A stretch of DNA of 64,000 nt, from contig JBGPOS010000003.1 of assembly GCA_041488155.1 (NCBI GenBank), positions 1-64,000 on the forward strand, written 5' to 3'. The notes under the pieces are model-generated. The model ran no database searches, was not told the origin of the DNA, and saw only the letters and a list, made by a program, of their open reading frames with translations. Below, piece after piece: positions 24,566 through 33,649 of this stretch; the stretch's first letter is position 1, and every line of letters begins with the position of its first letter. The translations under genes were made by a program, and so were the position numbers. The DNA is from JBGPOS01 sp041488155 (GTDB taxonomy: Bacteria > Chloroflexota > Dehalococcoidia > Tepidiformales > Tepidiformaceae).

Positions 24566-25705
24566 CTAGGCCACGCCCAGCTCCGAGCGGATGAGGTCGC
24601 AAATTTCGAGCGTTACGCCTGCACCGGGGCCCGCGTACTGCATCTTGTTGATGGTCACTCCCACGCTGAGTCCAACTTCGGGGTCGCAGAAGCCGACCGA
24701 TCCGCCGGCGCCGGGGTGGCCGAAAGCGCTGACGCGAGGCCCGGTTGGGCCGTGGATGCCGCCCGCTTCGCCGCCCATGAAGAACCCGATCCCTTTCGTC
24801 ATCGGCATGCCGAGCACGCGGTCCACGTCGGTCGTCATCACCCGCTGCATGTGGGGGATCCGATCCTTCGAGACGAGACGCACGCCGTCGACTTCGCCAC
24901 CGTTCGCGAGGGCTGCGTACATCCGGGCGAGGGCTCGGGCGGTGAAGTGGCCGTTGCCGGAGGGCAGGCACGCCTTGCGGATGGCCATCTCATTGAAGTG
25001 CTGCCACATCGCCTCCGGCATCGCCTTGAAGAAGTCGCTGTCCGGCGGGAGGCCCATGTTCTCCCCCGCGACGACGATTTCTAAGGTTGCCAGGCGGTCT
25101 TCGACGCCGTCGGGGATGCCGACGTACATCTGGCCGGAGACGCCGAGCGGCACGGCTATCTCTTCTTCTATCACCTCGCGGATGTGGCGGCCGCACGCGC
25201 CCTGGACGATGCCCCCGACGATCCAGCCGTAGGTCACGGCGTGGTAGCCCGTCGCGGTGCCTGGCTGCCACGCGGGCACGCCCTTCTCCATTCGGCGGAT
25301 GCCGGCGTCCCAATCGGTGATGTGTTCGTTGGTGTAGGGCGAGGGCATGGCGTGAAGGCCAGCCTGGTGGCTCAGCGCCTGGGCAACGGTGATGCGGTCC
25401 TTGCCGTTGGCGGCGAACCCTGGCCAATACTTCGCGACCGGGGCGTCGTAGTCGATGAGCCCGCGGTCCGCGAGGATATGGACGGCCGTAGCAGCGACGC
25501 CCTTCGTCGTCGAGAAGCTGAGGAACAGGGTGTCCGGCTGGACCGGACGGGGGTCGTCGGGGCCCATCTGGCCGGCGCAGGCGTCGACGACGACGCGGCC
25601 GTCCTTGTAGGCGCAGACCTGGACCCCGATCTGGCGTCCCTCCGCGACCTGGCGTGAGATGAGCGCCTGGACGCTGGCGTTGACGGCGGTTTCGGTCGTG
25701 GTCAT
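24566..25705 (-). CDS. Beta-lactamase-fold serine hydrolase, paralog 2
   Basis: A 379-residue homologue of the neighbouring hydrolase, nearly colinear with it from MTTTETA to the C-terminus. It has the same STTK nucleophile motif (SFSTTKGVAATAVHIL), YHAVTYGW and HPGAGGSVGFCDPE. It differs mainly in the 180-215 region. ATG at 25705 is chosen because homology to the paralog begins exactly there; a longer in-frame extension upstream is not conserved. Own -10 (TATACT, about 25737-25742) and GGAG suggest separate expression. Probable cytoplasmic esterase. Confidence 0.88.
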   Translation of the reverse strand: MTTTETAVNASVQALISRQVAEGRQIGVQVCAYKDGRVVVDACAGQMGPDDPRPVQPDTLFLSFSTTKGVAATAVHILADRGLIDYDAPVAKYWPGFAANGKDRITVAQALSHQAGLHAMPSPYTNEHITDWDAGIRRMEKGVPAWQPGTATGYHAVTYGWIVGGIVQGACGRHIREVIEEEIAVPLGVSGQMYVGIPDGVEDRLATLEIVVAGENMGLPPDSDFFKAMPEAMWQHFNEMAIRKACLPSGNGHFTARALARMYAALANGGEVDGVRLVSKDRIPHMQRVMTTDVDRVLGMPMTKGIGFFMGGEAGGIHGPTGPRVSAFGHPGAGGSVGFCDPEVGLSVGVTINKMQYAGPGAGVTLEICDLIRSELGVA

Positions 25706-25793
25706 GGGCGGGGCTCCAGGGAGGGAAGTAGCGGGAGTATAGCCAGAACCGCCCTCTCTTGCCGTCGGGCCATCTGCCGTCCCAGAGCAGCTC

Positions 25794-26324
25794 CTACTCG
25801 ATCGGAGGGATCGTAAGGCCGAACTTGGAGAAGTCTTCGATCCTGATGCTGAGCCATTCGTCGGCGCACTCAAGGAAGCCGCCAGCCAGGCCCTGTACGG
25901 CCTCTCCCTGCCTGATTCGCTTGTTGGCGCCCGGGTCCGGCCGAGATGTATTCACGCCGTTCAGCAGACGGTCGAGGTCAGCCTTGACGAACGGCCTCGT
26001 GGGGTCGGGACGCGTTTCCAGCTTTCTGGCGGCGAGGCATTCGCTAAATGGCTTCCAGCGAGGATCTATCGCGGGGTTCTTCGCTTTCTCCTCAGCAGAT
26101 ATGTGGCGGTCGTCCCATTCGGGCACAGAGAACTTGCCGCTCACCGGACTGATCCAGCGATTGAACGGTGGCGGTGGGGGACCGTCCTCGCGGGTGTGGG
26201 ACGTCGTGTCGTTGGGTGGTGTTCCCGCCAGCGAGGCGGCACCAGTCACCACCACCGCGAGTGCGGCGCCAAGAACGGAACCGCAAACCACTAACAGAGC
26301 TAGGTAGATCTTGGGTCGCTTCAT
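25794..26324 (-). CDS. Secreted hypothetical protein
   Basis: A 176-residue unrecognised protein with an N-terminal signal or anchor (KIYLALLVVCGSVLGAALAVVV). A Pro-rich stretch (DGPPPPPF) precedes a short globular part with two Cys (ECLAARK, ECADEW). ATG 26324 has GGAAGG about 7 nt upstream; an in-frame TTG at 26339 is less likely. It follows the next exported gene by 37 nt on the same strand, so both may be one transcript. Confidence 0.55.
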   Translation of the reverse strand: MKRPKIYLALLVVCGSVLGAALAVVVTGAASLAGTPPNDTTSHTREDGPPPPPFNRWISPVSGKFSVPEWDDRHISAEEKAKNPAIDPRWKPFSECLAARKLETRPDPTRPFVKADLDRLLNGVNTSRPDPGANKRIRQGEAVQGLAGGFLECADEWLSIRIEDFSKFGLTIPPIE

Positions 26325-26361
26325 TGAATCGCCTTCCAATTGAACGGACGCTCGACTAGGC

Positions 26362-27213
26362 TCAGTTGATGTTGATGGTCAGGTACTGCACGTCACTGTA
26401 GCGGCCAGTAACGGGCTGACCGGTAATCCATGCCCAAGTCGAAGGATTGGTCGGACACCGCGCCCCGCCATACGCGCCGCCGTCGTTGAAGCACCCTTCT
26501 GCGTAGTGTTGAGTGGCCCAGGTCTCCCCATGAGATACGCCGGTGTCCTGATGGAGGTGAGCGCCAGTAGCGCATCCGGCGGGCGTTCCTGACGCCGGCT
26601 GGGCGACCGAACCAACGTTCCAGCCGCCGCTCGTCGTGTTGTTGAGGTTGAAGTTCACGAGCCAAGGCTGCCAGAGCGGGGTCAACGCAAACGGATTGTT
26701 CCAGTACATCCACGTCTGTACGGGCACCGCCAGATTGATGTGTTCGAAGTACACGTCGTGCACGTCATAAGAGTCCGTCGGGTCAAAATGGTACGTCCAC
26801 ACCCGGAGAGTCTTCCCCACATAAGCTGAACACATTCCAGACACGTCTTCGGCATACGCGTACCCGCCCCGGTCGCGGCCTGGGAGATAGTCGAGCTGCA
26901 GATAGACCGACCCAAGCGCCGCGATGTCCACCGGCCGAGAGCCAGCATGGGTACCGGTGACGTGATCCAGGTTGTCGTCCACCAGCCTGCATGGGGCAAA
27001 CGGGTCGGGCTTGTTGTAGAACGAGGGATGCGCGCGATTCGGCTCGGGGTCGTAGCATTGAAGGGTCGTCACGTTCCCGGTCAGTCCCGCAACGACTGAT
27101 ATCCGATATCCGCTGGCGCGGGCTACGCCGTAGACCGACAGAGTTGCGGTGAGAGCTGCGGACGCGAGGAAGGCGCACGCGGTCAGTTGGAACGTACCTC
27201 TGCGCAGAAACAT
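26362..27213 (-). CDS. Exported protein with M23-like HLH motif
   Basis: About 283 residues with a signal peptide (TFQLTACAFLASAALTATLS). The segments THAGSRPVDIAALG and CATGAHLHQD recall the two metal-binding stretches of M23/LytM endopeptidases (HxxxD and HxH). The first has a wider spacing and the second HLH fits well. The region between is Trp/Tyr-rich and unlike typical M23 sequences. So it could be a divergent peptidoglycan peptidase or a non-catalytic relative. ATG 27213 is preferred; a longer TTG start at 27252 exists. It precedes another small exported protein. Confidence 0.45.
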   Translation of the reverse strand: MFLRRGTFQLTACAFLASAALTATLSVYGVARASGYRISVVAGLTGNVTTLQCYDPEPNRAHPSFYNKPDPFAPCRLVDDNLDHVTGTHAGSRPVDIAALGSVYLQLDYLPGRDRGGYAYAEDVSGMCSAYVGKTLRVWTYHFDPTDSYDVHDVYFEHINLAVPVQTWMYWNNPFALTPLWQPWLVNFNLNNTTSGGWNVGSVAQPASGTPAGCATGAHLHQDTGVSHGETWATQHYAEGCFNDGGAYGGARCPTNPSTWAWITGQPVTGRYSDVQYLTININ

Positions 27214-27362
27214 CAAGCCTGATCGCCCCCAGTTTCCGCCTGGCCTTTGCAACCAAGCGGTTGGTAGCCAACCTGGTTCCCGTCGGCCGTGCGGCTTGAA
27301 CAGTAGTTATTGCGCGCGGGCACACAAAGTCGCACGTTCGGGGTACCCCGACCGGGTCCACC

Positions 27363-27711
27363 TCACTGGTCGGGTTTTGGGATCTGGCGGGCGTTGTTGA
27401 ACGCCCAGATGGCCGCCGCACCTGCGCGGCTTTGCACCCCCCAGCTTCCGGAAGACTCGCCTCAGGTGTTCCTTGACCGTGTGCTCGCTCATTGGTGGAA
27501 GGATCGCACGCGCGATCTCCTTGTTCGACTTGCCTGCGGCCACAAGGCCAAGTACCTGCTTCTCACGCGGGCTTAGACCGTCTATGGCTCCGCTCATCGG
27601 TGGCGTGCCTGCTCTTTCCGCCTCGGAAGAGTGGTCCCCAACCCGCCGAGATAGCGTTTCTGCCAGTCAGTACGGCGCGCAAGGCTCCGTCGATCTCAAA
27701 ACGAGAGTCGC
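27363..27711 (-). pseudogene. Broken LuxR-type regulator remnant
   Basis: Residues GLSPREKQVLGLVAAG, IARAILPP and EHTVKEHLRRVFRKLGG form a LuxR HTH from ATG 27597. At a run of six G (minus strand; 27437-27442) the frame shifts. Removing one G restores KLGVQSRAGAAAIWAFNNAR and a stop at 27363-27365, the normal family C-terminus. Upstream, another frame at about 27650-27711 reads SRFEIDGALRAVL, like the end of a receiver-linker, but the receiver itself is missing. So there are one or two frame breaks and a lost N-terminus. A sequencing indel could explain the G-run, not the missing receiver. Confidence 0.6.
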
Positions 27712-27770
27712 CCGTTGATTGTTCCCACTATCCGGTCCGAGCCATTCCCAGCGGCCCGGGGCGGCCGCGG

Positions 27771-30248
<2,478 letters not shown>

Positions 30249-30301
30249 GTGATGTAAACCTCCGGTTGTTGGAATGAGGGACGTGGTATGTGGGATGAGG
30301 C

Positions 30302-30709
30302 CTATCGACTGGCGCGTTGGGCGTCGCGTTGTCGCCCAACTGCTGCTCGAAGAGCCCCGATTACCCGTGACAGTTCGTGCGTTTGTTGGTTCAGTCTGGC
30401 GAAGGTGGACTGGTCTATGTAGCCGGCATCAATGGCGACGTAGAGCAGTGATCGAACTTCGGCGCAGGAGCCCTTTGAGATAGAGAGCATGTGGAAGAAC
30501 TCAGCACGGCTTCCTCGGTCGTAGCCTTCGGCGATGTTCGACATGACTGAGACAGCGGCGCGCTGGAGCTGATCTCGAAACGCATAAAGCCGAGTCACCG
30601 GCGCGCTTTCCGCGACGCTGTTTATCTCCCGAACCAGTTCGCGAGCCATCTGCCAGGCGAGGAGGTCTTCGAACCCCTGAACCTTCCGCCGAGTTGCCTC
30701 ATCCCTCAT
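30302..30709 (-). CDS. Four-helix-bundle (S23-like) protein
   Basis: A 135-residue protein of the four-helix-bundle family (homologous to the protein encoded in 23S rRNA intervening sequences). Key segments are FEDLLAWQMARELVREI, LQRAAVSVMSNIAEGYDR, EFFHMLSISKGSCAEVRSLL and AIDAGYI. It overlaps hspR by 4 nt (ATGA) and sits between hspR and clpC, where it is not expected. Proteins of this family are often mobile; function unknown. Coexpression with the heat-shock genes is likely. Confidence 0.88.
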   Translation of the reverse strand: MRDEATRRKVQGFEDLLAWQMARELVREINSVAESAPVTRLYAFRDQLQRAAVSVMSNIAEGYDRGSRAEFFHMLSISKGSCAEVRSLLYVAIDAGYIDQSTFARLNQQTHELSRVIGALRAAVGRQRDAQRASR

Positions 30710-31086
30710 CCCGCGTCCCTCGTTCCTCCGGCGTATGGCGCCGGAAGGCGGGTGCTGCGGAGCCGGTCGAGCTCAGCCCTGGTGGCCGCGAGCTCTTCCA
30801 TCAACACCCGGAGCTGCTCGCCCATGCGGACGATGATTTCGACGCCCGCCAGGTTGACCCCGAGCTCGTCGATGAGGCGTTGCGCGTGGCGGATGCGCTG
30901 GATGTCGCTGTTCGAATACATGCGGATGTTGCCGCCCGTGCGCTTCGGTTCGATGAGGCCGGCGCGTTCGTAATAGCGGAGGGTTTGCTGGTGCATCCCG
31001 ACCATGCGGGCCGCGATCGAGATGACGTAGCAGGGCTCGTCATCGGAAAAGCCGTCCTGTGGTGGCATGTTGCGGAGTCGTGGCAC
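30706..31086 (-). CDS. hspR: MerR-family heat-shock repressor HspR
   Basis: A 126-residue MerR-type regulator. The HTH reads YVISIAARMVGMHQQTLRYY and the wing ERAGLIEPKRTGGNIRMYS, the hallmark HspR form, followed by a coiled coil (MEELAATRAELDRLR). HspR represses dnaK/dnaJ/clp genes at HAIR operators, acting with DnaK where known. GTG 31086 is chosen because AGGAGG lies 9 nt before it; ATG 31068 is an alternative. It lies just behind dnaJ (13-nt gap) and overlaps the following gene. Confidence 0.92.
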   Translation of the reverse strand: MPRLRNMPPQDGFSDDEPCYVISIAARMVGMHQQTLRYYERAGLIEPKRTGGNIRMYSNSDIQRIRHAQRLIDELGVNLAGVEIIVRMGEQLRVLMEELAATRAELDRLRSTRLPAPYAGGTRDAG

Positions 31087-31099
31087 GGGAGCTGGCCTC

Positions 31100-32107
31100 C
31101 TAAACCCTGTGGCCAGTGCGGGCGCCGCTGTGGAGGCCCCTGAGCTCTTCGAAGTGCGCTCGCTCTTCTGAGTTGAGGTGTTCCGGCAGCTGGACGCGGA
31201 CGCGGGCGTAGAGGTCGCCTTTGCTGTCTTTGCCGAGGACGGGCATGCCCTTTCCGGCGAGGCGGATCTGGCGGCCGTTCTGTGTGACTTCAGGGATGCG
31301 GAGCGCGACGCGGCCGTCCAGGGTCTGCACCTCGGCTTCGCCGCCGAGGACGGCGTCGGTGTACGGGACAGTGACGTCGAGGTAGAGGTCGTCGCCTTTG
31401 CGTTCGAAGCGCGAATGAGGGAGCACGGTGACCACCAGGTAGAGGTCGCCGGCGGCGGCATTGCCGCTGCCGGGACGGCCTTCACCCGCGACCCGGACGC
31501 GGGAGCCGGTCTTGACGCCGGCCGGCACCCGCACTTCGAGGCGGCGAGGGCGGACGACCTGGCCGGCACCGTCGCAGGTGTGGCAGATGGCGCCTGCGAC
31601 TTCGCCTTGCCCACCGCACGTGCGGCAGGACTCGGCCGACTGGAGCTGGAGGGTGCGCGCCGTGCCGTGGAAGGCTTCTTCGAGGGAGACTTCGACCGGA
31701 GTTTCGACGTCCTGGCCGCGCCGGTTGAGGGGCTGACCGCGGCGGCCGCTAGCGCCGCGGAAGAGGCTTTCGAAGATCGAACCCAGGTCGCCGGACTCCG
31801 CACCGAGTGTGCTGCCGTCGGGCCCGTGACGGGCCCAGCCGCCGGCTGACTGACGCTTCTGCGCCTCTTCTATCTGGTCGGCGTACTCCCAGCGGTCGCC
31901 GTACTTGTCGTACTTCTTGCGCTTGTCGCCATCGGAGAGGATCTCGAAGGCGGCGGTGACCTCTTTGAAGCGCGCTTCGGCGGCCTTGTCGTTCGGAGTG
32001 ACGTCGGGGTGGTACTTGCGGGCGAGTTTCCGGTAGGCGCTGCGGACGTCCTTTTCGGGCGCGGAACGTGGGACGCCAAGCACTTCGTAGAGGTTCTTCT
32101 TCGCCAT
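31100..32107 (-). CDS. dnaJ: Hsp40 co-chaperone DnaJ
   Basis: A 335-residue J-domain protein. The J domain (residues 1-70) has the HPD motif in KYHPDVTP. A Gly-rich stretch follows (about 90-125), then only two Cys-x2-Cys-x-Gly repeats (CRTCGGQG, CHTCDGAG) instead of the usual four, so the zinc region is halved. The C-terminal substrate domains contain RVAGEGRPGSG and RLAGKGMPVLG. It is the first gene of the heat-shock cluster; dnaK and grpE are not in the window, so this may be a dedicated second DnaJ. Confidence 0.92.
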   Translation of the reverse strand: MAKKNLYEVLGVPRSAPEKDVRSAYRKLARKYHPDVTPNDKAAEARFKEVTAAFEILSDGDKRKKYDKYGDRWEYADQIEEAQKRQSAGGWARHGPDGSTLGAESGDLGSIFESLFRGASGRRGQPLNRRGQDVETPVEVSLEEAFHGTARTLQLQSAESCRTCGGQGEVAGAICHTCDGAGQVVRPRRLEVRVPAGVKTGSRVRVAGEGRPGSGNAAAGDLYLVVTVLPHSRFERKGDDLYLDVTVPYTDAVLGGEAEVQTLDGRVALRIPEVTQNGRQIRLAGKGMPVLGKDSKGDLYARVRVQLPEHLNSEERAHFEELRGLHSGARTGHRV

Positions 32108-32165
32108 TGCACGATTACTTTACAGCCGATTGGCGCGAACCTGCAATAAGGAGGCGAGCAGGTAT

Positions 32166-32185
32166 CTTGATAGTCCTGCTATAAG
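32166..32185. promoter_or_regulatory. Imperfect inverted repeat, possible HAIR operator
   Basis: CTTGATAG and CTATAAG lie as imperfect inverted arms about 60 nt before dnaJ, in the divergent promoter region. HspR operators (HAIR) have CTTGAGT arms with a 7-nt gap; this match is partial, so the assignment is tentative and rests mainly on position. Confidence 0.25.
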
Positions 32186-32328
32186 AGATCGGGCCAACGC
32201 AGCGGAGCGACCTCGACGGTTTGCCGTTCTTATGAAATTCCGATCAACTTCTGGGAACCCGCTGCGCTGCGCCAGCGTCTTGAAGGACGGAAGCGGCGCC
32301 CCCCGAGGCGCGTTCCAGGAGTTCGACG

Positions 32329-33306
32329 ATGGGACCTCGTACCAGGTTAGTCCTGCTGGCCGGAGCCCTGGCGGCCGTTTTCGCGACCGTCGCCGCCTGC
32401 GGGGACGACACCAGCGTGAGCGACAGCAAGGGAGGGGACGTTCCGAGCGCCACTGACGGGGCGCCGGGAAGCAACCAGTTCTCTGCGCAGGGCGATGTCG
32501 CGAAGCCGGCGATCGCGCCCGAATCAACCGCGGCCACCAGGAGCGGCGCGGGTGCGAAGGCGCCCGTCCCAGACACGACCGGTGGTGGCCAGGGCCTGAG
32601 CACCACACTCGACCGCAAGATCGTCTTCAACTCGGCGATTGGTCTGGGGGTGAGCGACGTCGCCTTCGCCTTCAACGAAGCGAACCGGATCGCGGTTTCC
32701 AACGGTGGCTTCGTCGAGAAATCGCAGTTCTACGGCGACTCGGCCGGCGCGAAGCAGCGTGGGCAGGCAACGCTGACCCTTCGCGTGCCCGCCTCGAAGT
32801 ACCAGGATGTTCTTGCCGGGCTGCGCGGGATAAAGGACGCGAAGGTGAACACCGAGTCGGCGCGTTCGGCCGAGGTGACGGAGCAGTACACCGACCTGCA
32901 GAGCCGCCAGCGCAACCTGGAACGGACAGAAGGGCAGTACCTCAAGCTCCTGGAACAGGCGAAGACGATCCCTGAGATTCTGACCGTGAACGACCGGCTT
33001 GACTCCGTGCGGGGTCAGATAGAGCAGATCCAGGGACGGCTGAAGGTCCTCGACCAGATGACAGATCTCGCCACGATCGACGTGTCGCTGGCGCTCGCCG
33101 TGCCGGGCAAAGCCCCGGATTCCGGCGGGCCGAAGGGGATCGGCGAGGCCTTCGCCGATGCCTGGGAGGCTTCCCTCGATGCGCTTCGCTACCTCGCCAA
33201 CGCGGGTGCTGTGCTCGCAGTCGCCGCCATCTGGCTGACGGTTCCGGCCCTGCTGATACTCGGCGGTGCGCGGTTCGCGAGGCGCAGCAAGGGCGCGGCA
33301 GCCTGA
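32329..33306 (+). CDS. DUF4349 lipoprotein
   Basis: A 325-residue lipoprotein: signal peptide with lipobox TVAAC (near residue 24), then a DUF4349 domain. The domain shows strands, TLRVPASKYQDVLAGL, a coiled coil (EQYTDLQSRQRNLERTEGQYL and QIEQIQGRLKVLDQ), and a C-terminal transmembrane helix (LAVAAIWLTVPALLIL) with a basic tail. DUF4349 proteins are widespread with unknown function; anchoring at both ends suggests an envelope role. It is divergent from dnaJ. Confidence 0.88.
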   Translation: MGPRTRLVLLAGALAAVFATVAACGDDTSVSDSKGGDVPSATDGAPGSNQFSAQGDVAKPAIAPESTAATRSGAGAKAPVPDTTGGGQGLSTTLDRKIVFNSAIGLGVSDVAFAFNEANRIAVSNGGFVEKSQFYGDSAGAKQRGQATLTLRVPASKYQDVLAGLRGIKDAKVNTESARSAEVTEQYTDLQSRQRNLERTEGQYLKLLEQAKTIPEILTVNDRLDSVRGQIEQIQGRLKVLDQMTDLATIDVSLALAVPGKAPDSGGPKGIGEAFADAWEASLDALRYLANAGAVLAVAAIWLTVPALLILGGARFARRSKGAAA

Positions 33307-33319
33307 CGACGCGGCAAGT

Positions 33320-33354
33320 GGGCCTCTCCGCTCACGGCTGACGCGGAGAAGGCC
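33320..33354 (+). terminator. Hairpin after the DUF4349 gene
   Basis: Arms 33320-33331 and 33342-33354 pair over 12 bp with one bulged A, around a 10-nt loop. No T-run follows; possibly a rho-assisted end of the lipoprotein transcript. Confidence 0.45.
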
Positions 33355-33391
33355 CGGCCGTTCGGCCTGCAGCCACGCGACCTCCGGCCCT

Positions 33392-33433
33392 GTGGCGTTT
33401 ACATCGCATAGAGACACTCGATGTGAACGCCAC
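33392..33433. promoter_or_regulatory. 15-bp inverted repeat with 12-nt loop
   Basis: GTGGCGTTTACATCG at 33392-33406 and CGATGTGAACGCCAC at 33419-33433 are inverted arms matching at 14 of 15 positions. The arms are too long for chance and lie 14 nt before the short ABC-ATPase-like remnant. It could be a two-site operator or the end of a lost element. Confidence 0.55.
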
Positions 33434-33447
33434 GCCGGAGGATTCCT

Positions 33448-33606
33448 ATGGTCGTTGCCCGGCCCTCTCCCAGGACTGAGACCCGCTTTGAGAGCGAGGC
33501 CGCGCAGATCATCCGGGCGCGGGCGATCTACAAGACCTACGACGCGGGCGAGGTCGCGGTGCAGGCGCTCCGCGGCACGCATCGAATCTACCCGGTGCGC
33601 TTCTGA
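33448..33606 (+). pseudogene. N-terminal remnant of an ABC-transporter ATPase
   Basis: A 52-codon reading frame with a good start (GGAGGA 5 nt before ATG). Residues 20-43 read like the first strand of LolD/MacB-type ATPases: IIRARAIYKTYDAGEVAVQA then LRG. The frame then leaves the family (THRIYPVRF, stop), with no Walker A or later motif anywhere downstream. So this is the 5' scar of a deleted transporter gene, or a tiny new gene. A long inverted repeat lies just before it. Confidence 0.55.
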
Positions 33607-33649
33607 GTCGCTCCAAGCCAATGCGCCACGACGACCACATGGTGGTCGC

